Part shown: piece by piece, positions 1 through 6,060 of the stretch
Layout of the letters: the number at the start of each line of letters is the position of its first letter
How positions within the stretch are numbered: the stretch's first letter is position 1
Assembly (NCBI GenBank): GCA_015486815.1
Contig: WFQY01000247.1
Coordinates: 1 to 11,479 of the forward strand
Origin: Phycisphaerae bacterium
GTDB taxonomy: Bacteria > Planctomycetota > Phycisphaerae > JAAYCJ01
Length of the DNA: 11,479 nucleotides
Reading direction: 5' to 3'
Position numbers and translations under genes: made by a program
Notes under the pieces: model-generated
The model's database searches: none
What the model was told of the DNA's origin: nothing
What the model saw: the letters and a program-made list of their open reading frames with translations, nothing else

Positions 1-288
1 CATTTTGTTCAGAAACGCTGGCGTATGGGCAATATTATGGAAAATTCGCTTGCGGAATTAGCGAAAAGTTCCGTATTCGATGAATTTTCACAGCTTAAGA
101 TGACTTTGCGCGATAGCTGCGGTGATTGTGAGTTTCTACCGATTTGCAATGGTGGCTGTCCGAAACATTTTCTGGCTGATGAGCGAAAAAATTATTTCTG
201 CGAAAGCTATAAGCTATTTTTCAGCGAGACGCTCAGCGAATTTAAAAAACTCGCAGACCAAATTCGCTCACAAAATCGAGCATACTAA
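1..288 (+). CDS. Anaerobic sulfatase-maturating enzyme, C-terminal part (radical SAM/SPASM), 5'-truncated by window edge
   Basis: The reading frame is open from base 1 to the TAA at 286-288, giving 95 residues of a longer protein. The fragment has the last part of a SPASM auxiliary-cluster domain: C40-x2-C43-x5-C49-x3-C53-x13-C67, with the hallmark context CGDC...PICNGGCPKH. In anSME/AtsB-type enzymes these cysteines bind [4Fe-4S] clusters. Those enzymes oxidise an active-site Cys or Ser of a sulfatase to Calpha-formylglycine using S-adenosylmethionine, in the cytoplasm before export. The radical SAM core (CxxxCxxC) would lie upstream of the window. Family members are usually about 370-420 aa, so roughly the last quarter is present. 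An internal ATG at 25 is not a real start, because the frame and homology continue upstream. Another SPASM protein such as a peptide-modifying radical SAM enzyme is possible, but the GGCPKH context favours anSME. The gene ends directly at a MITE-like element. Confidence 0.82.
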   Translation, partial: HFVQKRWRMGNIMENSLAELAKSSVFDEFSQLKMTLRDSCGDCEFLPICNGGCPKHFLADERKNYFCESYKLFFSETLSEFKKLADQIRSQNRAY

Positions 289-291
289 TCG

Positions 292-507
292 TTACTCAAG
301 CTGACCGATTTGACGTAAAATTATTTGTTCCCACCGTGTCATTCCGCACGGAACGTAGTGGAGATGCGGAATCCATTTGGTCGGTGAAAATATGGATTCC
401 CGCACCAACGGCATCTTCGACTTTCGCGGGAATGACAGCTTGTGTATAATTATTGGTAAATAAAGAGTTATGCAAAGACAGTATTTAAAATCGGTCAGTT
501 TGAGTAA
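292..507. mobile_element. MITE-like element with 20-nt terminal inverted repeats
   Basis: The 20-nt end 292-311 is the inverted repeat of 488-507 with one mismatch (19/20; core AAATCGGTCAG-Y-TTGAGTAA). The element is flanked by TCG on both sides (289-291 and 508-510). Equivalently, TAATCGTTA is duplicated at 286-294 and 505-513, which would be a 9-bp target duplication with 17-nt ends. The flanking gene ends are the anSME stop (TAA 286-288) and the leuS stop (TTA 511-513). Excising the element with one target copy gives TAA-TCG-TTA, two convergent stop codons 3 nt apart. It encodes no transposase, so it would be non-autonomous. The target-duplication length is ambiguous because the site is itself palindromic. 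Confidence 0.68.
338..436. repeat. Composite inverted repeat inside the MITE-like element
   Basis: Outer arms are GTCATTCC (338-345) and GGAATGAC (429-436). Inner arms are GCGGAATCCA (366-375) and TGGATTCCCGC (393-403). Each half therefore reads as a repeat of the form GTCATTCC...GCGG(G)AATCCA, and the two halves face each other. Repeats of this GTCATTCC/GGAATGAC type are commonly dispersed in bacterial genomes. Transcribed in either direction, it could fold into a long imperfect hairpin and so might limit read-through between the convergent anSME gene and leuS; this last point is inference. Confidence 0.65.
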
Positions 508-510
508 TCG

Positions 511-3129
511 TTACTTTACGACGATATTCACAAGTTTCTTTTTGGCGACTATTACTTTGCGTATTTCTTTGCCTTCGATGTTAGCTTTTATCTTTTCATC
601 ATCGAGAGATAATTGCTTTAACTCGTCTTCGCTGACGTCAGCGGAGACCTGAAGTTTGCTCCTCAATTTACCGTTTATCTGTATAGGTACTTCAATAGTC
701 TCGTCTGCTGCTAATTTTTCGTCAAACTCAGGCCAGGGCTCATAAGCGAGCGTCGTATGATGGCTAAGTTTTTCCCATAGTTCCTCTGCAATATGCGGAG
801 CGAACGGTGCGAGAATAAGTATGAATTTTTCCATTATCGATTTCGGCTTGTCGGACTTACTCAGCATATTATTTACAAAGATAATCATCGCGGAAATAGC
901 GGTGTTAAAGTCCATCGACTCGATATCTTTCGTTACTTTTTTGATGGTCTTATGCAGGATTCGCAAATCATCATCGGTCGGCTCGATGTCTTTGACGGAA
1001 GGATGAAGCTGGCCTGTCTGCTCATCGATAATCATCCGCCAAACACGATGTAGAAATCGATGTACGCCTGCAACGTCGCGGGTATTCCAAGGTTTGGTAG
1101 CTTCCAAAGGTCCCATAGACATTTCGTACAGCCGAAGAGTATCCGCTCCGTATTCAGCGATTACTTCGTCGGGGTTAATTACATTGCCAAGCGATTTCGA
1201 CATTTTTTCTATCGTTTCAGTTAGCTCTTCGCCGGTTTGTTTATGCCTTGGTTTATCGCCTGAAAAATCCACGTCGTGATAATTTACATAAGCGCCGCGT
1301 GAATCTTTGTACGAAAAAGATAGAATCATTCCCTGATTGAATAATTTTTGGAAGGGCTCTTTTGTGCTGACGTATCCGAGGTCGTACAAAACCTTGTGCC
1401 AGAATCGTGAGTATAGCAGGTGCAGCACTGCGTGTTCCGCACCGCCTACATATAAATCGATTGGCATCCAATATTGCTCTTTTGATTTGTCCCAAGGCTG
1501 ATTATCGTTATGCGGGTCGAGGTATCTCAGATAGTACCAACAGCTACCCGCCCATTGGGGCATCGTATTGGTATCTCTGCGATATTTCTTGCCATCTTTT
1601 TCGACTATTAGCCAATCTTTTACCTTGGCGAGTGGAGACTCACCGGTATCAGCCGGCTGAAAGTCTTCAAGCTCGGGTAGCTCGACGGGAAGTTCGTTTT
1701 CATCTACCGGAATTACATTTCCCTGTTCGTCGAACAGTACGGGGAATGGCTCGCCCCAATATCTCTGTCGCGAAAAGAGCCAATCGCGAAGTTTATATTT
1801 GACGGCGGATTTTCCCAGTCCTTGCTCTTCGAGCCAATCGGTGATTTTCTTCTTCGCATCTGCGACGTTTAGACCGTTGATGCTTATGCCGAATTCGTCG
1901 GAAGATGAATTTACCAGCACGCCATCACCTTCGTACGCCCCTTGGCTTATATCTCCGCCGCTGATTACTTTGATAATGGGCAGATTGAATTTTTTTGCAA
2001 ATTCCCAGTCTCGCTGATCGTGTCCGGGGACAGCCATTATCGCTCCGGTGCCGTAACTGATAAGGACATAGTCCGCAACCCAAATCGGGATGGGTTTTCC
2101 GTTTACCGGATTGATTGCGTAAGCTCCGGTAAATACACCTGTTTTTTCCTTTGCGAGTTCGGTACGTTCGAGGTCTGACTTTGTTCGTGCTTGCTGGCAG
2201 TATTCAAGCACCGCTTGACGATTGTCGTCGGTAGCGATTTTTTCAACCAGTGGATGTTCCGGAGCTAATACCATATAGGTAGCTCCGAAAAGCGTATCGG
2301 GTCGAGTGGTGTAAATTCTTATTACATACTGTTCGGAGGCGTCGGGGAACTTATTTTGTTTTCGCGTCTGCTGCCAATGTGTAGGCTCGCAGCTATGGCC
2401 AAACGCTCGTATCTGGTCATCGACAGCAAGCAGGAAATCGACTTCGGCGCCTTCAGATTTTCCTATCCAGTCGCGTTGAAGTTTTTTGATACTTTCAGGC
2501 CAATCGAGTTCTTCCAAATCTTCGAGTAGTCTCTCAGCGTACGCAGTGATTTTCAGCATCCACTGCCTCATCGGTTTGCGAATTACCTGATGCCCTTGAT
2601 CGCATCTACCTTGATATACTTCTTCGTTAGCTAATACCGTTTTGCACTCCGGACAGAAATTCACCGGTGCTTCTGTCAAATAAGCTAATCCCTTTTTGAG
2701 CATCTGCAGGAAAATCCACTGCGTCCATTTATAATATTTCGGGTCGGTGGTGTCGATTTCTCTGTCCCAATCGTAGCTAAACCCGAGCGATTTTATCTGC
2801 TTGCGGAATGTATCGATATTTTTCTGCGTTGTAATTCGCGGATGTGTTCCTGTTCGCATAGCATAACGTTCAGCCGGCAGCCCGAAAGCATCCCAGCCTA
2901 TCGGGTGTAGGACATTAAAACCCTTCATTCGTTTATATCGTGCGATGATATCGGTAGCGGTATATCCTTCGGGATGTCCTACGTGCAAGCCCGCTCCGCT
3001 CGGATACGGAAACATATCGAGTACGTAATATTTTGGCTTATCGGGATTTTCTTCGACTTTGAATGTCTTGTTTTGTTCCCAATAGTTTTGCCATTTTTTT
3101 TCGATAGCAGTAAAGTCATATTTGCTCAT
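511..3129 (-). CDS. leuS: Leucyl-tRNA synthetase
   Basis: Cytoplasmic class I aminoacyl-tRNA synthetase that charges tRNA-Leu with leucine. At 872 aa it has the normal bacterial length. Visible motifs in order are: HIGH-type HVGH at residues 49-52 after PYPSGAGL; a candidate zinc-binding loop C159-x2-C162...C176-x3-H180; the CP1 editing domain with TTRPDTLFG (274-282) and GTGAIMAVPGHD ending at D371, the Asp that contacts the amino group of mischarged aminoacyl-tRNA in this family; the leucine-specific region with MPQWAGSCWYYLRY; KMSKS at 642-646; then the anticodon-binding and C-terminal domains. An expansion at about residues 233-267 precedes the editing core. The start is supported by GAGG 9 nt upstream and a good promoter. 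The gene is convergent with the anSME gene across the MITE-like element. The leader is too short for a T-box. Confidence 0.98.
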   Translation of the reverse strand: MSKYDFTAIEKKWQNYWEQNKTFKVEENPDKPKYYVLDMFPYPSGAGLHVGHPEGYTATDIIARYKRMKGFNVLHPIGWDAFGLPAERYAMRTGTHPRITTQKNIDTFRKQIKSLGFSYDWDREIDTTDPKYYKWTQWIFLQMLKKGLAYLTEAPVNFCPECKTVLANEEVYQGRCDQGHQVIRKPMRQWMLKITAYAERLLEDLEELDWPESIKKLQRDWIGKSEGAEVDFLLAVDDQIRAFGHSCEPTHWQQTRKQNKFPDASEQYVIRIYTTRPDTLFGATYMVLAPEHPLVEKIATDDNRQAVLEYCQQARTKSDLERTELAKEKTGVFTGAYAINPVNGKPIPIWVADYVLISYGTGAIMAVPGHDQRDWEFAKKFNLPIIKVISGGDISQGAYEGDGVLVNSSSDEFGISINGLNVADAKKKITDWLEEQGLGKSAVKYKLRDWLFSRQRYWGEPFPVLFDEQGNVIPVDENELPVELPELEDFQPADTGESPLAKVKDWLIVEKDGKKYRRDTNTMPQWAGSCWYYLRYLDPHNDNQPWDKSKEQYWMPIDLYVGGAEHAVLHLLYSRFWHKVLYDLGYVSTKEPFQKLFNQGMILSFSYKDSRGAYVNYHDVDFSGDKPRHKQTGEELTETIEKMSKSLGNVINPDEVIAEYGADTLRLYEMSMGPLEATKPWNTRDVAGVHRFLHRVWRMIIDEQTGQLHPSVKDIEPTDDDLRILHKTIKKVTKDIESMDFNTAISAMIIFVNNMLSKSDKPKSIMEKFILILAPFAPHIAEELWEKLSHHTTLAYEPWPEFDEKLAADETIEVPIQINGKLRSKLQVSADVSEDELKQLSLDDEKIKANIEGKEIRKVIVAKKKLVNIVVK

Positions 3130-3156
3130 TACGCTGAACCTCGCAAATTGTGTCCT

Positions 3157-3184
3157 TTTATATTGCTGTTTTGCAAATTGTCAA
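3157..3184 (-). promoter_or_regulatory. leuS promoter (sigma70-type)
   Basis: Read on the minus strand, a perfect -35 TTGACA (3184-3179) is followed by a 16-nt spacer and a -10 TATAAA (3162-3157). The predicted transcription start near 3150 leaves a leader of about 20 nt carrying GAGG before the leuS ATG at 3129. This is the best promoter match in the window. Confidence 0.75.
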
Positions 3185-3223
3185 GTCAGCCTCTGAACTG
3201 ACGTGATATTCCTTCGCATTTGC

Positions 3224-3256
3224 ATTTCAAATTTGAAATTTGAGATTTGAAATTTC
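3224..3256. repeat. AT-rich palindromic repeat upstream of leuS
   Basis: ATTTCAAATTTGAAAT (3224-3239) is a perfect 16-nt palindrome. A further ATTTGAAATT copy follows at 3245-3254 after TTGAG. It lies between the leuS promoter and the terminator of the neighbouring PEP-CTERM gene. It may be low-complexity sequence or an operator. The remainder of the 3185-3300 gap shows nothing else I can support. Confidence 0.5.
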
Positions 3257-3300
3257 TTTTATAACACCGTCGGATATGCAATTCAATCGTAAAAACAGGC

Positions 3301-3330
3301 GAACCCCGACTCCTCATCGGGGTTCGTTTT
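3301..3330 (-). terminator. Rho-independent terminator of the PEP-CTERM peptidase gene
   Basis: A perfect 9-bp GC-rich stem, GAACCCCGA (3301-3309) and TCGGGGTTC (3317-3325), has a 7-nt loop and lies about 40 nt past the stop of the minus-strand gene. On the minus strand the stem is followed by GCCTGTTTTT. On the plus strand it is followed by GTTTT, so it could work both ways. No plus-strand gene ends here, so the minus-strand role is the likely one. Confidence 0.85.
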
Positions 3331-3361
3331 CGAAGAGACTATATAAGTAAATCTCTTCTTT

Positions 3362-4552
3362 TTACTTCTTTCCCTTGATTATGCCAGCTATGCCAAGCAA
3401 TAGCAGGCTTAGCGTTATAGGCTCGGGAACACATTCGGTAGCGACATTGAAACTCAAGACATCACCGCTGAGATTATAATAACTTTCGTCGGGAAAGGTG
3501 ATATACTCAAGCGGTGGTTGATCATCCATCGTCCAATGATACAGAATCTGTCCACCATCCGAATCGACGGTGATTACTCTGTTGGTACATTCGGTACCGT
3601 TTTCATCCCGCAGAATAATATCCGGTGCGTTTTGAGAAGTATATCCCTGCCCTTTGAAATCGACCAACAGATATACCTCTTTGTGCATCTCTTCGATTGG
3701 TTCGTTTGGTACCTGCAAAATAGTCCATTTATTATTGTTATCTTGCTGCCAGGTAGGATTACCGTAATTGTTTATGCCTGCAATTCGCCAAACTTTGAAG
3801 ACATTACCGTTTTGATCCTGATCTCTGTAATAGGCGGCGTCGTAATTATTCATTGCTGAGGCTGGTTTTTGTACTCCCGGACAGAGAGTAACATATCCGC
3901 TTGCGGTACCGGGATTAGCAGGATAGCCTATCAACGTCCATGGTTCGAACGCATTTGCGTAAGCATCATCGTTAGGGTCGCCCATTCCGCCGTTGCCTAC
4001 GTCCCTATCGGAATCGTGCCAAACAGATTTATTATTCGCAGTCGTTGATTTGTCTCCACCTACCAGAGTCATTGCGTGGTCGCCCGAGGAGAAACTCCAT
4101 TTGACAGCTACATATTGTCCCCTGTTGAGCTCGTTTAGCAGATGGTCGTAGTCGGCACTAACAAGCTGATGTGAGACCACGGTCTGATCGTTATAAGTGA
4201 GTGTCGGACGATACCAGCCGCCTGGGTTGGATGAATTATAGCCATAGCTATAAAGCCACCAGCCGATCGCGAGTTCAACATCTCCTTGATTAGCTTTTCC
4301 GAAATGGTTGGTCATATGTCCGTAGATTAAGTCGGCATTTTGTTGAGCGGTATTTCCCGGTAATCCCCACCCGCCAGCAGCTAACAGATTGGCGGCAGCT
4401 GCCTGCCAACAGCTTTGGTCGCCGGCGTTAGGTGGTAACGGTTGTTTATCGACGTCGGGAATACCGCCGACGTAAACATCATAAGCAAATCCAACTCCTG
4501 AAAATACCAAACACAATAGCCCAACAACACAAATCTTCATATTAGTGTTCAT
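3362..4552 (-). CDS. Secreted papain-like cysteine peptidase with PEP-CTERM anchor (IdeS/Mac- or C39-like)
   Basis: This 396-aa protein has an N-terminal signal peptide (about residues 1-23, hydrophobic core ICVVGLLCLVFSGVGFA). Its C-terminal sorting signal is VPEP (375-378), a hydrophobic segment and basic KGKK, so it is probably processed by an exosortase. The body has a C-H-D layout: DQSCWQAAAANLL with C48, GDHAMTLVGGD with H159, and VWHDSDRD with D180/D182. The Cys-helix, the GDHAM strand and the downstream DSD recall IdeS/Mac (C66) and C39-like papain folds. The peptidase assignment is inferred from motifs only; substrate is unknown. The region after about residue 220 looks beta-rich and is unrecognised. 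The start is chosen by a very strong AAAGGAGGTG ribosome site ending 5 nt upstream; Met5 would be too far from it. A 15-bp stem-loop precedes the gene, and a second PEP-CTERM gene lies upstream on the same strand. Confidence 0.72.
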   Translation of the reverse strand: MNTNMKICVVGLLCLVFSGVGFAYDVYVGGIPDVDKQPLPPNAGDQSCWQAAAANLLAAGGWGLPGNTAQQNADLIYGHMTNHFGKANQGDVELAIGWWLYSYGYNSSNPGGWYRPTLTYNDQTVVSHQLVSADYDHLLNELNRGQYVAVKWSFSSGDHAMTLVGGDKSTTANNKSVWHDSDRDVGNGGMGDPNDDAYANAFEPWTLIGYPANPGTASGYVTLCPGVQKPASAMNNYDAAYYRDQDQNGNVFKVWRIAGINNYGNPTWQQDNNNKWTILQVPNEPIEEMHKEVYLLVDFKGQGYTSQNAPDIILRDENGTECTNRVITVDSDGGQILYHWTMDDQPPLEYITFPDESYYNLSGDVLSFNVATECVPEPITLSLLLLGIAGIIKGKK

Positions 4553-4580
4553 AGAACACCTCCTTTCTGAAAATGATATT

Positions 4581-4621
4581 TCCTCTTGCAGGATACGTTT
4601 GTTGTTTATCCTGCAAGAGGA
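4581..4621 (-). terminator. Perfect 15-bp stem-loop between the two PEP-CTERM genes
   Basis: The arms 4581-4595 (TCCTCTTGCAGGATA) and 4607-4621 are exact inverted complements around an 11-nt loop. The stem lies 26 nt past the stop of the upstream PEP-CTERM gene and about 15 nt before the ribosome site of the downstream one. On the minus strand it is followed by AATATCATTTT, a poor U-tract. It may be a partial terminator, a read-through attenuator, or a stabilising and processing structure that sets the ratio of the two proteins. Confidence 0.6.
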
Positions 4622-4646
4622 AGATAGTTTACTATTTTGTTGTCAA

Positions 4647-5294
4647 TTAGCTTCTTCGCCTAAGTAATCCCGCAAAGCCAATCAGAAGCAGACCAATGGT
4701 CATTGGTTCGGGAATAGCTATTATGCTGCCGGTTGACGGTGGAAATCCCGGTGAGGGGACGCCGATACTGTCAAGAGCAGAAGGCGGACCACCAGGACCG
4801 TTTTGGTAATCCTGAATTATAAATTTCCATGTTTCACCCGCTTGGAAGATATTGTCCATTGCAATACTTTCAAATACCAATGGTTTGTTGACACCAACCC
4901 AATCAATCTTAAATGCTAAGTTTCCATTTACCCAGCCATCGTAATTGGTCAGCGTAGTTTCCTGGTCAGCAACATACCATACCTCGTCCCAATTTGTAGT
5001 GGTAAGATTGGTTATCGTTACCAGAGCATTAGGGATATTGGGATCGTCCGGTTCAGGACCTTCGATACAGGCAGTTTCGTCTGTCAGTTCATCGAATGCA
5101 TCTATCTCTTCATTTGGTGGGAAGGGTCCCTGCTGGCCGGTAGCACCGTTTACACCTATTCCCAATTCATGTACCAGAGGAGGAACCATCAGAGGATCCT
5201 GCGGACCATCCTGATAGTTTATTTCCGTAGGCACAGCTAATGCGAAATTAGCTACTAACAACACACAACAAATTGTCAATACAATCTTTTCCAT
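4647..5294 (-). CDS. Secreted PEP-CTERM sorting-domain protein, function unknown
   Basis: A 215-aa exported protein. Residues 1-20 are a signal peptide (MEKIVLTICCVLLVANFALA, likely cleaved before VPTE). The C-terminus is a canonical PEP-CTERM signal: IPEP ending at residue 197, then a hydrophobic MTIGLLLIGFAGLL segment and RRRS. In exosortase systems this signal directs processing and delivery to the cell surface or matrix. The mature part is acidic and rich in Pro, Asn and Thr. It looks like a single beta-sandwich-type extracellular domain, with a tract GETWKFIIQDYQNGPGG before the linker; I recognise no enzyme motif. An in-frame ATG at 5312 is rejected as the start because it overlaps the ribosome site. 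GAAGGAGA lies 7 nt upstream of the ATG at 5294 and fixes the start there. It could be co-transcribed with the cysteine peptidase downstream through the intervening stem-loop. Confidence 0.8.
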   Translation of the reverse strand: MEKIVLTICCVLLVANFALAVPTEINYQDGPQDPLMVPPLVHELGIGVNGATGQQGPFPPNEEIDAFDELTDETACIEGPEPDDPNIPNALVTITNLTTTNWDEVWYVADQETTLTNYDGWVNGNLAFKIDWVGVNKPLVFESIAMDNIFQAGETWKFIIQDYQNGPGGPPSALDSIGVPSPGFPPSTGSIIAIPEPMTIGLLLIGFAGLLRRRS

Positions 5295-5362
5295 AACGTG
5301 TCTCCTTCTCAAAAAAAGTATTTAACCCGTTTACCCAAAATACGAACTCTTTATATGTTTAT

Positions 5363-5425
5363 CAGTCGGCTGACTGTTATCCCCAAACTGTAGGCCTGAC
5401 TACCGTTTCGGTTCGTACAGGCCTG
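5363..5425. other. Structured leader-like region upstream of the PEP-CTERM pair
   Basis: Two potential hairpins sit in the 211-bp gap between the PEP-CTERM gene and the 93-aa gene. The first is CAGTC (5363-5367) with GACTG (5372-5376). The second is AGGCCTG (5392-5398) with CAGGCCT (5419-5425), enclosing a small ACCG-TTT-CGGT hairpin. A purine-rich tract, GGGAGGGAGAGAGAGA, follows at about 5425-5440. These could form a 5' leader for the minus-strand PEP-CTERM genes. I see no known riboswitch consensus. Confidence 0.35.
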
Positions 5426-5449
5426 GGAGGGAGAGAGAGAATTGATTAG

Positions 5450-5470
5450 CCGTTGACTGTCAGTCAACGG
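5450..5470 (-). terminator. Stem-loop downstream of the 93-aa gene
   Basis: CCGTTGACT (5450-5458) and AGTCAACGG (5462-5470) form a perfect 9-bp stem with a 3-nt loop, 36 nt past the stop of the minus-strand 93-aa gene. No strong U-tract follows on the minus strand (CTAATCAATTCTC), so it may be a weak or factor-assisted terminator. Confidence 0.55.
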
Positions 5471-5505
5471 TTAATATTCTGCGCTTATTAAGTTTTCAAT
5501 CCATT

Positions 5506-5787
5506 TTACATTGCTTTTGCAAATCGATGATGTTCTTTTTGCGAAGAGTCGAAAGATAAATTCTTAATTTTATTTTTTGGTACAATAATAGGCATTGCAA
5601 TTCCGGGAACATCAATAATAGCAAATTCCTTTTCGCCATTGCCTCCATCGCTGACAAAACTTATTTTCCCGACTATTTCTATCTCATTAGTTATATTAGC
5701 AAATATGGTCTCCTGCTCGGGAAAAACAGCATCCGCTAATTTAAATGATACTTGCTTCTGTGGTGTCTTTACTCTCTTTTCCTTCAT
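5506..5787 (-). CDS. Conserved-looking 93-aa hypothetical protein
   Basis: A small cytoplasmic protein with no signal peptide or membrane segment. It begins MKEKRVKTPQKQVSFKLADAVFP. After a basic tail, residues about 22-75 alternate hydrophobic residues in short strands (TIFANI, EIEIVGKISFVS, EFAIIDVPG, MPIIVP), which suggests a small beta-barrel or sandwich. A Gly-rich turn DGGNGEK links two strands. I do not recognise the family. The start at 5787 is supported by AAGGAG 5 nt upstream. An in-frame ATG 14 codons earlier (5829) lacks such a site and is rejected. Codon use resembles the neighbours. It has its own downstream stem-loop. It lies 273 bp downstream of der on the same strand, so it may be transcribed separately. 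Confidence 0.6.
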   Translation of the reverse strand: MKEKRVKTPQKQVSFKLADAVFPEQETIFANITNEIEIVGKISFVSDGGNGEKEFAIIDVPGIAMPIIVPKNKIKNLSFDSSQKEHHRFAKAM

Positions 5788-6060
5788 ATTGTCTCCTTGT
5801 GACTTACAATATTGCAAAAGACATACCAAATCACTTTAAAAAGGTTATTTTGTAACTTGTTGTTTTGTAATGGGTTATGTGAGAGGGAATAATTGTTTAA
5901 GATTTCGAAGAAATAAAATGTGAGAAAATTTTGGCACAGTAAGTTCGGTACATATACGGGTTATGACAGGAATCGCGGCGGAATGTTGTAAGCTCTTGTG
6001 AAGACTAATATTATGTACGGAAAAAATTTGCACAAAGAGTGAAAGATTTGGTACAGAAAA
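5788..6060. other. Non-coding gap downstream of der
   Basis: These 273 bp are AT-rich and carry no convincing ORF, tRNA or terminator. The only item worth recording is a near-palindrome, TTACAATATTGCAA (5804-5817, one mismatched pair), about 10 nt upstream of the ribosome site of the 93-aa gene, which could be an operator for it. Confidence 0.4.

Noticed and set aside
1407..1802. A 131-codon plus-strand open frame
   Set aside because: It is antisense to leuS, with no ribosome site and no protein-like composition. leuS is certain at this position.
3130..3160. T-box or leader peptide control of leuS
   Set aside because: The predicted leader is only about 20 nt, too short for a T-box, and no specifier stem or Leu-rich leader peptide is visible.
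5295..5312. Upstream ATG at 5312 as start of the small PEP-CTERM gene
   Set aside because: That ATG overlaps the GAAGGAGA ribosome site that serves the ATG at 5294, and the signal peptide begins naturally at 5294.
5788..6060. tRNA or small RNA gene downstream of der
   Set aside because: I found no cloverleaf arms, GTTC-type T loop or CCA end, and no clear hairpin with a U-tract.
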